64,000 nucleotides of DNA from Nannochloropsis salina CCMP1776. Its lineage: Eukaryota > Sar > Eustigmatophyceae > Eustigmatales > Monodopsidaceae. The position numbers were made by a program, and so were the translations under genes. Below the pieces are notes generated by a model. The model was not told where the DNA came from. It worked only from the letters and a program-made list of their open reading frames with translations, and made no database searches. Numbering within the stretch: position 1 is the first letter of the stretch; every line of letters starts with the position of its first letter. The stretch spans positions 1,062,884 through 1,126,883 of the forward strand of contig SDOX01000002.1 of NCBI GenBank assembly GCA_004565275.1, written 5' to 3'. Shown piece by piece: positions 21,261 to 31,447 of the stretch.

Positions 21261-24200
21261 ATGTCGCATGTCACCTCCCCTATACGAACCAGCTCTGAGT
21301 TACAGCACCTTCTCCGGCAACAATTAGAGGAATTGCAATGGGTAGTGTCAGCTACTACGGTGGACACCCTCTCAACATCGACTGCCCACTCAGCGTTGGC
21401 ACCATCAATGGAAAAGTTTCGCCTTGCCCATGATTATCAGGTCCTTGTTGCCGAGACCCCCACCTTGGAGGAGCCACCTCTCACCTCCCCATCTTCATCC
21501 ACTCTGCGTCTGTCCTATTCGCCCGAACTGTCACCTCCTTTTTCCCGCTCTTTTTCCTCGTCCTCCTCTGATGAGCATGACACGACGTATGCCCACCGCA
21601 CGACGTGGACGCCACGAGTCTCAAGTACTTATCTCGCGCCGATTGCCACACCTCTTCAAACTCATTTGTCCAAAGTGAAATGCCTCCTCTTAGAATCCGA
21701 TTTTCACCTCCAACAACAAGTCTTCATTGTGTGGAAGCAGAAGTGCTGGTACGTCATTAGCCTGCGACGGCGCCTTCGTGGTGCATTTTGTCGTATGAAA
21801 GCGGCGGGAAATCGGGCAGCATCATTGCATACAGCAGATGCGTACAACAAATATTGCCGTCAGCGTCACCTCATATCGATCCTCAAGCAAAGAGTCGTCA
21901 AATCTGCCTCTTGCGAGGCTTCCGTCGCACGAGGGATAAGGGCGCACCTTCACCGCCTTGCGCGGCGGGCTTTTGCTCAAATGGGACGACGGGTGAGCTG
22001 TCGAAGGCAAGGAGACATAGTCGTCGTGCAACATCAGGGTCGTCTTGTTCAAACCGCTTTTCATTCCTGGTGCTGCCTTCTTACTTGTGGGTACCATGTC
22101 CGTCGGCGCGAGCGCCGTTTCCTAACTAAGTGCCTAAAGGAATGGCAACATGTCAACCTCATCCAAGAGAGGTGTTTACAGGCGTTGACAATAAAAGTAA
22201 GGGCCCAGAAGGCCTTTTCGGCTTTGGTGTCCGAGCACCGACGGCTGCAAAATCGGGCTTCGTCGGCAATGCACCTGATGACCGTCCATCGAGTCCGCGC
22301 AAGCTTTAATCATTGGGGGGTGCATGGATGCCATCTTCGGCGAACACATCGGTCAAGAATTGCGCGGGGTGAAGCGCACTTCAGACGCACGCAGTGGAGA
22401 CGCGGTCAAGCGGCACTTTGTGCTCATTTTTGGCGACGGGAGGAGGCTGATCGAAGCCAACGAAGGGCGGAGTTTTTTGCAGCGAAGCAACTCTCCGCAA
22501 AGACGCTCGGAACGTGGCGAACATTCGCTCGAACACAAGCGACGGAGGTGGAGGCCCGCGTGCAAGAAGGGGCAACCAGAAACCTCCAGCGCAGGCGGGC
22601 GCGGGCATTTAGGCAGCTGCGGGAAAGGGCGCGTTGTCAGCGCCAAATAAAGGCTCTGATGACGGTTTTCACAATGAAGAAGGGGCAACGGCGGCTTTGC
22701 TACTGGCATGCCTGGGTGCAAGAATGTGGGGCACGGCGCCTTCGAGAATTACAGCATGAGAAAGATCGTGTCTCCGCTTTCCTTGACGGCTATTTCCATC
22801 GCTGGACAGCTTATTGCCGGCTGCAGATGGCCCGTCGTCGCGTCCTCCTCCTCCACACAAAGTCCCAGCTTGCTTCCGTGCTAAAAGTACTCCATCACAC
22901 CTTCACGATTCATACGATAGCCCGGTCCATTCAGCATGGCCGCGAGCAGGAGCTGCAAGATCGATGTTTGCAGTGGTGGCGTGGGGTAGCCAAGCACTCC
23001 ACTTGCCTACGACGTCTGCGCTCGGCACGAGCTCTTCGGCGGTGGCGGCTGGGAATGGCAAGACTGACGCTACAGCGAAGCCTAGAAAAAGACACAGGGA
23101 ATCGAGCTTGGCAGCGTACCGCTTGCCAGCGAATGTTTGGGAATTGGTTATTGTGGGTGGCTGCTCGCCGTACGTTTCACAGCCACTTGGGCCTCGTACT
23201 GGCACACTGGAGGAGAAAATCCGAGTGCCGTTGCCGTGCTATACTTCACGACTGGTCGACACATGCAAGAGCTCGCCGTCACCATCTTGGTTTGGAATCT
23301 GAAGCAGATGCAGGGCGTCAACGCAATCAGATGACGGCTTTTCTGTATGCGCTCCAACGGAATCAGCGGCGACGTAGAATAGAAATATTAAGCATGGGCC
23401 GAGCAAACGAGATTTTCCATAGACGAAAGCGTACCCAGGGGTTGAGGGGTTTGCTGTGGTTGCACCGGATCAGAGTCTCTCTTCCCCTCCTTCGGCAGCG
23501 AGCTATGAATGCCTGGTGGTTGCGCCGAGCGTGGAAAGTGTGGACCAGAAATTTCTTGCGATCCATTCAGCTCCGCCAAAGGCAGAGGAAAAATGAGATC
23601 TTATCCGCGGGGCAATGGGAGATTCGTCGACTCGTTTCAAGTCTGTACCGGCTCCAATGCTTTACAAAAATTTGCCGAAGTTTCCACACTTTGCGGCAGC
23701 GAACTGCATCCCGTAGGCTCGAGCAGGCTTGCCAGAGATGGCGGCGCAATGCACTCTTGGTGTCCAAACTCCGCAATTTCCAACGTCGGTGCCAAGAGCG
23801 TTTTGTCGGGCGACTTTTCTCGGTATGGAGAGGCTGGAGCAGTGAGCAACCTTTAAAGCGTGAAGCGGTTGTACAATGCATGGAAAATACACGCAAGGCC
23901 AGACATTTTCACGCATGGCGGGCCGTAATCCTACACAGGAAGGAGCTTACTTTGCGAGCAAAGGCCGTGAGCCATGTGGTTGGACATGGAATTTTGCGGC
24001 GTGCGTGGGAAGAGGGCTGGCGGAAAAGTTTCAATGAGGCGAGATTAGAGAAATGTGCGGAGCTCTTTGTTTTGCGGTCACGCGGACTTAAACCGTGGCG
24101 GCGATGGTCACAGAAAATGCAAGAAAGGCAGGAGAAGGCGAAACTGACAGAGGCATTGGAAGAGATGCGTCTCCTGCGACGCACTTTACGAACCTGGCAA

Positions 24201-24971
24201 GCCGCGAGACGATTCCTGTTGCGAGACCACAATGCGATGAATGCCATGAGCCTTTGGCGGCTCAGCGCGGGATGGCGACGGTGGAGAGCTCGCGCAGCGC
24301 GCTTGAAGAACAAAACTCTTGCTGAGAACCGCCAAATGGCCCGGCATATCGCTTATTGGTGCAGATTTCTGAGGCGGCGTAAACGGCACAATGCGTGGGT
24401 TGCACAGCTTCAAACCTGGAGTTTAGCGCGGCCCACATTTATAGAAGCTTTGGTCGGAAACTTTCCTTCCGCTGTCTTACACTTAGCATGGAAAAAATGG
24501 CTGGTGTGGTACGGCCTGCGCGTTCAAAGCCGGAAAATGCAGGGAGCAGGCGACATGCATGTGGCGAAAGGAAAGCCCCTTGCATTTATGCGACGATTGC
24601 AGTTCAGGGTTCGCACAAAGCAGCATGTTCGAGACCACACGCAGGTCAGAAATTACTTAGTGAGTCAGTTTGTGAAAGTTCGGGCTTTTCAACGGCTGCA
24701 GGAAAGGATTATCACCGCGCGTAAAGAGCGACGGGCCATCCGACGCAGAGAGTTGGGTATTCAGCTTGCCAGGGACAGACGACATTGCCTGGAACAGGTT
24801 TTGTGGCGGTGGAAGGCTTACACGGATACTATGCGTACCACTAGAGAGTGGCTGCATTCTGGAAAAGGATGTGATCGTGTGATACGCGATAGCGACAGAG
24901 GTGTAACAGAGTGGATAGAGCCGATAAAAATGGGTCAAAATAATGCCTTGGGTGAATCATGTGCGCTCTAA
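21261..24971 (+). CDS. SFI1: SFI1-like centrin-binding repeat protein
   Basis: Single-exon gene, 1236 aa. After a Ser/Pro/Thr-rich head (to about residue 130) the protein is a run of more than 25 imperfect repeats of about 23-34 residues, each with a tryptophan and basic and hydrophobic residues on a long helix, for example HFHAWRAVILHR, LKPWRRWSQKM, LRTWQAARRF, LFSVWRGWSS, HAWVQECGARRL. This is the pattern of SFI1 repeats, each of which binds one centrin, in spindle pole body half-bridges and centrosome/basal body fibres. No other domain is visible. It is divergent from RIB43A, in keeping with a basal-body role. The assignment rests on repeat pattern, which other centrin-binding proteins (for example POC5-like) share in part. 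Confidence 0.75.
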   Translation: MSHVTSPIRTSSELQHLLRQQLEELQWVVSATTVDTLSTSTAHSALAPSMEKFRLAHDYQVLVAETPTLEEPPLTSPSSSTLRLSYSPELSPPFSRSFSSSSSDEHDTTYAHRTTWTPRVSSTYLAPIATPLQTHLSKVKCLLLESDFHLQQQVFIVWKQKCWYVISLRRRLRGAFCRMKAAGNRAASLHTADAYNKYCRQRHLISILKQRVVKSASCEASVARGIRAHLHRLARRAFAQMGRRVSCRRQGDIVVVQHQGRLVQTAFHSWCCLLTCGYHVRRRERRFLTKCLKEWQHVNLIQERCLQALTIKVRAQKAFSALVSEHRRLQNRASSAMHLMTVHRVRASFNHWGVHGCHLRRTHRSRIARGEAHFRRTQWRRGQAALCAHFWRREEADRSQRRAEFFAAKQLSAKTLGTWRTFARTQATEVEARVQEGATRNLQRRRARAFRQLRERARCQRQIKALMTVFTMKKGQRRLCYWHAWVQECGARRLRELQHEKDRVSAFLDGYFHRWTAYCRLQMARRRVLLLHTKSQLASVLKVLHHTFTIHTIARSIQHGREQELQDRCLQWWRGVAKHSTCLRRLRSARALRRWRLGMARLTLQRSLEKDTGNRAWQRTACQRMFGNWLLWVAARRTFHSHLGLVLAHWRRKSECRCRAILHDWSTHARARRHHLGLESEADAGRQRNQMTAFLYALQRNQRRRRIEILSMGRANEIFHRRKRTQGLRGLLWLHRIRVSLPLLRQRAMNAWWLRRAWKVWTRNFLRSIQLRQRQRKNEILSAGQWEIRRLVSSLYRLQCFTKICRSFHTLRQRTASRRLEQACQRWRRNALLVSKLRNFQRRCQERFVGRLFSVWRGWSSEQPLKREAVVQCMENTRKARHFHAWRAVILHRKELTLRAKAVSHVVGHGILRRAWEEGWRKSFNEARLEKCAELFVLRSRGLKPWRRWSQKMQERQEKAKLTEALEEMRLLRRTLRTWQAARRFLLRDHNAMNAMSLWRLSAGWRRWRARAARLKNKTLAENRQMARHIAYWCRFLRRRKRHNAWVAQLQTWSLARPTFIEALVGNFPSAVLHLAWKKWLVWYGLRVQSRKMQGAGDMHVAKGKPLAFMRRLQFRVRTKQHVRDHTQVRNYLVSQFVKVRAFQRLQERIITARKERRAIRRRELGIQLARDRRHCLEQVLWRWKAYTDTMRTTREWLHSGKGCDRVIRDSDRGVTEWIEPIKMGQNNALGESCAL

Positions 24972-25167
24972 TTTGAACGAAGCTCGCAATTAAAAGGAAC
25001 AAACATGCATACGACGAAAGCAGTCGTCAGCACGCAAGAGAGCACGCCTTTACCTCGCTTTAAGGTCGGCATGGAAGGAATCCTTTACTTTGCTACGAGC
25101 AGGGGCCCCAATACCTCCGCCAGGCATGTTCCAGTTCTTTTCCCCTCCCTATTACTTGCTACCTGCA

Positions 25168-27958
25168 TTATCTAACCTTGCCTGACAAAATTCCTGGAGC
25201 TCGACACGCTCCTGCGGACGTCATGAGCATTGCGCCATTGAACACAGCCACACCCTCCTTATCAGTCTCCAGCCCTGCCGCCACCGCCTCCCATGCCTTG
25301 CGTTTCTTCAATTGCGTGGCACTCATGGCCGGGAAAGCCCCCAGGTCGTACGTGGCATTCCCAAGCGCCACGCGCTCACCCACACGTGCTTCCGCCGGCG
25401 CATCTACCAGCACGACCTTGCCCCCGTTCTCATGGGAGGAAGCAGCCAGGACCATGCCCTGCGACTCGAAGCCTGCTATCTTGGCGGCCTTCAAATTGCA
25501 CACGACTAAGATCTTCCGCCCCTCCATCTCCGAAAGCTGGTAATGCTCTCGGAGGCCGGAAGCGATTTGCCGGGGCCTCTCTTCCCCTACGTCGATTTCC
25601 TCGCAGAACAAGCGGTCCGCCGCCGCGTGGGTCCAGACTTTGACAATGTTACCTACCCGGATGTCCACTTTGCTGAAGTCATCGGGGTACTCCAAAACCT
25701 CTCCGTTCCCTCCTTCCTTCTTCTCGCCCCCTCCGGCATTACCTGGCGGCTTCCCCTGCTTCTCCTTCCTCCCATCGACTTTCGCCCCTGTTTTCTGGTC
25801 ATCCACCGCCTCCGCCCCCCCCGCGATGCCTTCCCTCATGAACAACACGTCGCCGACTTCCACCCTCGTCCCTGCCCGCAAATTCTGGAGGTCTGCCCGC
25901 AGGGTAGGAAGAGGCTGGGGGGGGGGTCCCTAGCTTTTGGAAGATGGCCGTCGCCGCGTACGGCATGACGGGCGCGAGGAAATGCGCCAGGACATAGACC
26001 GCCTCCAAGGTCAAGCGTACCACTTCCTGCCTCGCCGGCGCCTGCTCCTCTCCCTTCAATTTCCAGGGCTCCGCCTCTGTCAAGAATTTATTCGTGTCCC
26101 GCACGCCACCCATCGCCTCGTCCACCAACACCTTCAAGGCAAAAGCCCGCATTCCCTCCGCGACCCGGCCGCGCAGGCCCTCCAGCTCGATTGGGAGCGG
26201 GTACTGCCACCCATGCGTCCGCAAGGTGGGCAGCTCCGGAACCTTCCCGTCGCAGAACTTCTGGCATAGATTGACGGCCCGATGGACCAAATTTCCCAGC
26301 ACGTCGGCTAGTTCGCTGTTGTGCGCCTGGAGCATGGCTTCGGGGGAGAAATTCACGTCGCCCCCGAAGGGGTCTTTGCTCAAGTAGTACCTAAAGGTAT
26401 CAACGGGCACCCGGGCAATCATCTCGTGCGGGTCCACAACGTTTCCCAAAGACTTGCTGGGAACGGAAGGGGACCAGGAGGAAGAGGGGAGGGGATCGGA
26501 GGGAGGGAGGAGCGTGTGTTGGGCGGGATCTGAGAATCTGGGCATGGACTGTTACGAAGAAAGGCCATCTCTTTCCTTTCCCCCTCTCAGTGCCTTTCTC
26601 CTCGCCAACTTCCTCTTACCTCATCTTCCGCCCGTCCCGGTCATGGATAAAGCCGTGGGCGAAGACGGACGTGGGCAAGGGAAGGTTCGCCGACATCAAT
26701 ATCGTCGGCCAGATCACGCAATGGAACCATATGATGTCCTTCCCGATGACGTGCACGTCTGCGGGCCAGAAAGTCGACGCCGCTGGATCCAGCCATCGGA
26801 TGCCGGTCAAGTAGTTAGAGAGGGCGTCGAACCAGACGTACAGGACGTGGGCGGGGGCAAAATTCTCGGGCACGGGAATACCCCAGTCGAAGGTGGTGCG
26901 CGATATGGACAGGTCTGTCAATTCCTCCTCCAGCCGGGAGAGGATGGAGTTTCGACGGGTGTCGGGGAGGATGAAGGAAGGAGAGGCTTGGATGTGCTGG
27001 ATCAGGGCGTCTCGGTATTTGGACATGCGGAAGAAGTAACTGGTTTCTTCCATTTTTTTTAGGGGAAGACCACTGGCCGGGTCCTTGTAGTCAGCGAGCT
27101 TGGCTTCATTCTCCGTGACGAACGTTTCTTCCCGCACGTTGTACCAGCCCTCATACTTGCTGCCGGATGCCAGGGGGAAAGGAAAGGAGGGGAGCGAGCG
27201 ACACGTCAAGATGAGCAAATGGGGCCGCAGAGATGCCGCAGGGACGTCCACGGAGCCAGGACTACTTGTTTCACCGCCACAGGACAGGCATGGATTGAGA
27301 CAGACGAATGCTAACATACTCACCTTAGGTAGATGTCACCTGCCGCTGCGCAACGATTCCAGAGCTCCTGCGCCGAGACGTAATGCTCCGGCATTGTTGT
27401 CCGCACGAAGAAATCGTTCGAGATGCGTAGGGAACGGTTCAAGGCCTGAAACTTTCCCGCATACATGTCGCACAGTTCGATCGGCTTCATCCCCATTCCC
27501 TCGGCCGTGGTCGCCACCTTCTGTCCGTGCTCATCCGTGCCGGTCAAGAAGAAGACTTGCTTCCCAACCATGCGATAATAACGCGCGATGACATCGGACG
27601 TCACGGCCTCGTACGCGTGTCCGATGTGGGGGTTCCCATTCGTGTAGTTGATGGCAGTGGTGATGTAAAATCGTTCAGAAGCCGCAGGACCGCCGGGCAA
27701 AGTCACTCCAGGGTCCCCGACCAAAGGCGCTTTCGGGTCTTCTACGATGGCAGTGACCACAGGCTTCTCGCCTGTTTTCCCTCTCCCACGGCCCTTGCTG
27801 GAAACGTTGGGAAGACCGCTTGTGGCTTTGGAGGTGGTACTCGCAGAGGGAGCGGTCAGACCTAGGCTGGCAAGGTGCAAGTGGAGGGTGGAAGAGGCTT
27901 CGTCTGCGTCCAGGAACGCGAGGCCATCCGGATCTAATACGCTTGGTGGCCTATCCAT
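25168..27958 (-). CDS. Methionyl-tRNA synthetase with C-terminal tRNA-binding domain, 3 exons
   Basis: Charges tRNA-Met. Exons 27958-27324, 27159-26620 and 26456-25168; both introns (164 and 163 nt) are GT-AG. HIGH motif is GNPHIGHAYEA in exon 1; TGTDEHGQK follows; the KMSKS motif is created by the second splice (KM|SKSLGNVVDP). The anticodon-binding helical part (RYYLSKDPFGGDVNFS, KFLTEAEPWKLK) is followed by VLEYPDDFSKVDIRVGNIVKV, an EMAPII/Arc1-type tRNA-binding domain with CNLKAAKIAGFESQGMVLAAS. The summed coding length is one base over a multiple of three: the 10-base G run at 25917-25926 must be 9 for an 820-aa protein, with LGTPPQPLPTLRADLQ bridging it. This looks like a sequencing error rather than a pseudogene because everything else is intact. 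An N-terminal 90-residue extension (MDRPPSVLDPDG...) precedes the catalytic core; cytosolic or dual location is possible. Head to head with the gene at 28295. Confidence 0.92.
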
Positions 27959-28294
27959 AGACCTTCAATGCCATTTCGATCCAAGGATGGCGAATGTGGG
28001 TGGAATGTGTGTTAGAAACATGGTGGATGGGAAGGGCGTGTGAAAACAGGCTTGAGCGAGGGCTGGCGAGCCTTGAAGCCTCTATATCACCCTTTTCATC
28101 ACGCTCTCACCCGCACGGGAACAACCTATTCGTTTACACCTGACAGGACCGGTGTCATGTCTTCGTGAAGGGCCACAAGGTTGCGTTGGTTAGTTGTACG
28201 TTCCGGGTGTCCAGGATATTTTGGTCTTAGCGGAGCCACACGGTGCTTCTCGCCACATTCGGTCGCCTCGCGTCACGAGCTTCAACAACCCATT
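27959..28294. promoter_or_regulatory. 336-bp bidirectional promoter interval
   Basis: Separates the ATGs of the MetRS (minus) and thioredoxin-fold ferredoxin/TPR (plus) genes, so it should drive both. No specific site recognised. Confidence 0.45.
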
Positions 28295-29939
28295 ATGTCA
28301 CCAATGCGGTCGAGTACGAGATCATTCCCTTACCCCGCGCGTAAGGCCTCCTTCGTGGTTTCAGTCTTGTGGTTACTTTTGCACCTGTCTCTGGTTGCGC
28401 ACGGATTTTCGCCAGGGTATGTCATCCGCGGGCCACGTGCCTTGCCTGGGTTCCCGTCAGCCTCCTCCCCTCCCCCTCCTGGACGTGCATTAAGGCGCGT
28501 CCGGGGCAATATCTACGTCGAAGTCAGCTCCACCGTCTATCCTGGCACGTCTGGGACCAGGGGAGGGAGTTCGACGCCCCCTCTACCTGCTTCCAGCGGG
28601 GTACGTGGAGATCCGGTGACCGTACAGCAAGTTTTTATATGCACCAGCCGGTGGTGCATGCAGCGGGGGGCTGGCGCGACGATGGGAAGTTTCATTGGCT
28701 TGACGCCTTATGGAAGCAAGGTGCGGGTGCAGGGTGTGGATTGCCTCGGACGCTGCAACAGGGGTCCGAATCTGCGTCTGCTCCGATCGAATGGCACCTT
28801 TGAAGAGCTGAGTTATGTGGATTCCGTGGACAAGGCAAGGAAATGGGGGGGAAATGGGGGCTAGGGATGTGGGCGAAGAATGCATGTTCTCGGTTGCCAA
28901 TGAGTTGAACGGTCGAAGTGATTTGGGGGCATTGCGGCGGATGCTGGCGAAACGGCGTGTTTGCATGCCTCGACCCTGAAAGAAACCAACGACCGCCTCC
29001 CCTCCATTCAACAGGTATACGACGTATTCACCAGCCAGCTCGGCATCCGCATCAACCAGTCGTCCGCGGACTGCCTCAAGCTCAACTTCCAGGGGAACGC
29101 TCATCTGGACAAGAACGAGGTGGACCGCGCGATCGAATGCTATGACAAGGCCATCCCCCTCTCCCACCGCGGCCAAGAAGGCGTCCTGCGGGTCATGCGT
29201 TCCACGGCCTACCTCCAACGTGCCTACACGCACTTCATGCAGTTCCGGGAGCTTGTGGAACAGGCGGCGCAACCTCTTCCCGACCAGGCTTTCCTCGCTT
29301 TCCTCCAGGCCACCCACGCCTCCTCCCCCTTCCTCGTCCTCCCTGTGCTCGCCCACCTCTCCCGGGCCTACCAGGCTCGGGACCGGCTCTACCGCCTGAC
29401 CAAGTTCCAGTTTTCTCTCTTTGAGTTCGCCGTGCACAAGGCTTGCCACGACGCCCTCACCGCCACCCACATCCTCCCTCACTTTACCAAGTCCTGGATT
29501 CGGGCCGGTGCGTCCTGGCGGGAGGGAGGGAGGGGGGGAGGGAGGGAGGGGAGGGAGAGTGGTAGGCCATGGCATCCGGTGATAAGTAGGAGTAAGCTTA
29601 GCGGGCATGCAACCGACAAGTGTATCCCTCCCCTTTCCCTCCCTCTCTCCCTCCCTCCCTCCCTCCTTCCCTCCTTCCCGTCCTCCTTCCCTTCCTCCCT
29701 CCCCTTCTCCCTGCCTGCACCCAGGACACGGCCTGCGCTTCCTCCGCCGCTTCAAGGACGCGATAGCCTGCTACCGCGTGGTCATTCAGATCGATCCGGG
29801 GGCAGGCAAGGATTTGGAGCAGGAGATCGAGCTCCTCGAGAAGGTACAGCGGTACGTGTCCAAGGCTCGGGCTCAGGGGGTCTCGGAGGAGAGCTTGGTC
29901 ATCACCCTTGATACCCTGGGGGTCTTTGCCTGTTCGTGA
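28295..29939 (+). CDS. Thioredoxin-fold [2Fe-2S] ferredoxin fused to TPR-like region, plastid signal
   Basis: Three exons, 28295-28834, 29015-29507 and 29725-29939, sum to 415 aa. Residues 18-38 are a signal ending VAHGFSP, then a Pro/Arg-rich transit-like part. Residues 110-165 resemble thioredoxin-like ferredoxins (NuoE/TRX_Fd type): VFICTSRWC and VDCLGRCNRGP give Cys116, Cys121, Cys150 and Cys154 in C-x4-C ... C-x3-C spacing, enough to bind a [2Fe-2S] cluster. Exons 2 and 3 encode an all-helical region with TPR-like turns: ANCLKLNFQGNAHLDK-type helix pair at KLNFQGNAHLDKNEVDRAIECYDKAIPL, FQFSLFEFAVHKACH, and RFKDAIACYRVVIQIDP. The first intron starts GC rather than GT (AAG|GCAAGG), with acceptor ACAG. 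The role is unknown; electron transfer or cluster delivery in a plastid complex is a guess. The second intron is rich in (GGGA)n and (CCCT)n. Confidence 0.72.
28835..29014 (+). other. GC-AG intron
   Basis: 180-nt intron 1 of the ferredoxin/TPR gene. The only donor that keeps the frame and fits a consensus is AAG|GCAAGG; acceptor is CAACAG. GC-AG introns are a known minority class. Confidence 0.65.
29517..29700. repeat. (GGGA)n then (CCCT)n tracts in an intron
   Basis: A purine (GGGA)-type run at about 29517-29562 is followed after 75 bp by a pyrimidine (CCCT)-type run at about 29627-29700. They are complementary in composition and could pair as a hairpin in the pre-mRNA of intron 2 (29508-29724). 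Confidence 0.7.
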
Positions 29940-31447
29940 GACAAAGAGGGAGGCAGGGAAGGAAGGAGGGAGGGAGGGAGGGAGGGGTCCTCGTGAGGAA
30001 GGCGTGGTGCGGCTGGGAGGGCGGGAGGAAGGTTGGATGATCGCCGTGGCATCGGGGTTGGGACAAGGAGGAAGGCAGGACGTATGTAAGATATTGTAGG
30101 ATAGGGCGCGATCCGATCTTCTCGCCCTGGCGGTGACGTAGTAAGAGTGGGCGAGGGGAGGGGAGGGAGAGGGCATGCGGTGGTGACGTGCGGAGCGAGG
30201 GGCGTCGACAAAACGTGTATAGAATGGAAGGGAGGGAAGGAGGGAGGAAGGGAGGGGAAAGGAGAGCCTTGTGTGTGGATTGTGGGTGTGAAGGGGGAAA
30301 GAAATTGCGCGCTGCTTTGTCACACCAAGGGACACGCTGGCCACCTCGCGATCCCCGCACACGGCCACCCACCAAGGGCTTTCCTCTCGTCCTCCCTTCG
30401 CTTTTTATCTCCCCTTGCCCACGCGTCCCTCCTTGCCTACCCAGTCACTCCCTCTTCCGGCGCTTCTTTCCTCATCTAACTCTCTCTTCCCAGAGTCTTT
30501 TGCCTTTTCCTCCCCCCCTTTCCCCTCTGGATCCCCACGCATCCTACAATAGCCTCCCCATCGAAACCATCTTCCCTCCCCCCCTCCCCCCTCGCCCTCT
30601 TTAATCCCTCGCTCTGTCTCCTCCGGTGCCTCCCTGAATTTCCCACTTGGTTTGTCAGACACGTTACCTCCTCGCCCCGCTGCTTCCACCCCTCCCACCC
30701 GCCGCCTTCTCTTCCTCCGACCCCCTCCCTCTTCCTCCCCCTCTCCCTCATCCATCCTTTCTTCCTTTACACGGTCTTTCCTCCGCCTGACTTCCCTCGC
30801 CCTACCCCCAGCTCTCCCTGGTGGCTCTTGCTGTCTTCCCCCTTCAGACTTCCTCCCCTCCTTCCCTCCCTCCTTCCCGTTCCATCGTCCGCCAAGCCCC
30901 TTTCTCCCTCCTCCCTCCTCCCTCCTCCCTCCTCCCTCCTCCCTCCTCCGTCTCCCAGCACTGAAAATTTTGGCCGGGTGCTCCTCCTCGTCAATTTTAC
31001 GCCCGCTCCCTGCTGACCCCATCCCTTCAGCTCATCCCTGCCGATCCTCCTCCTCCTCCCCCTCCTCCTCGTCCGTCCTCCTCCTCGTCCTCCCCCTCCT
31101 CCTCGTCCGTCCTCCTCCTCCTCCTTCTTCTTCCTTTCTTTTTTCTTCCCTCCCATTCCTCTATTCCTCGTCCTTCCTTCCCACCCTGACCTTTACAAGT
31201 CCCTCCTCTCCCCCTCACAACTCCGCCCTTCCGCGCCCTCCACATCCCTCATCTCCTCCGAAGCAACCCCTTCCTCCCCCTTCCTGCCTCGCTTCCCGTA
31301 CCTCCCCTTCCCTTCCCATCCTCCCCTTCTCTCCCCCTCATCCCTCCCTTTGCACACGCCCTTCTCCCACCTCCGACGCGTCACCGTCCCCCTTTCCCTT
31401 CCCAACTGCCACCCCCCTCTACCCCCCCCAACCCGAAGATTGATGCC
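29940..31447. other. 1.5-kb gene-free region dominated by low-complexity sequence
   Basis: Between the convergent 3' ends of the ferredoxin/TPR and LSM14 genes. It contains GGGA-rich stretches on the left and the long pyrimidine tract from about 30380. Long open frames here are by-products of composition and show no domain. Confidence 0.6.
30380..31440. repeat. About 1-kb polypyrimidine tract (C/T on + strand)
   Basis: Nearly continuous C/T-rich sequence. It includes a perfect 7-bp tandem (CTCCCTC type, about six copies) at about 30904-30949 and an imperfect 30-35-bp unit of CTCCTCCTCGTCC type repeated at about 31046-31122. Such purine/pyrimidine strand bias can form triplex (H-DNA). It lies just past the 3' end of LSM14. 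Confidence 0.85.

Noticed and set aside
30652-31443. 263-codon plus-strand frame in the polypyrimidine tract
   Set aside because: Only Ser/Pro/Leu repeats due to low complexity; no domain, no promoter context.
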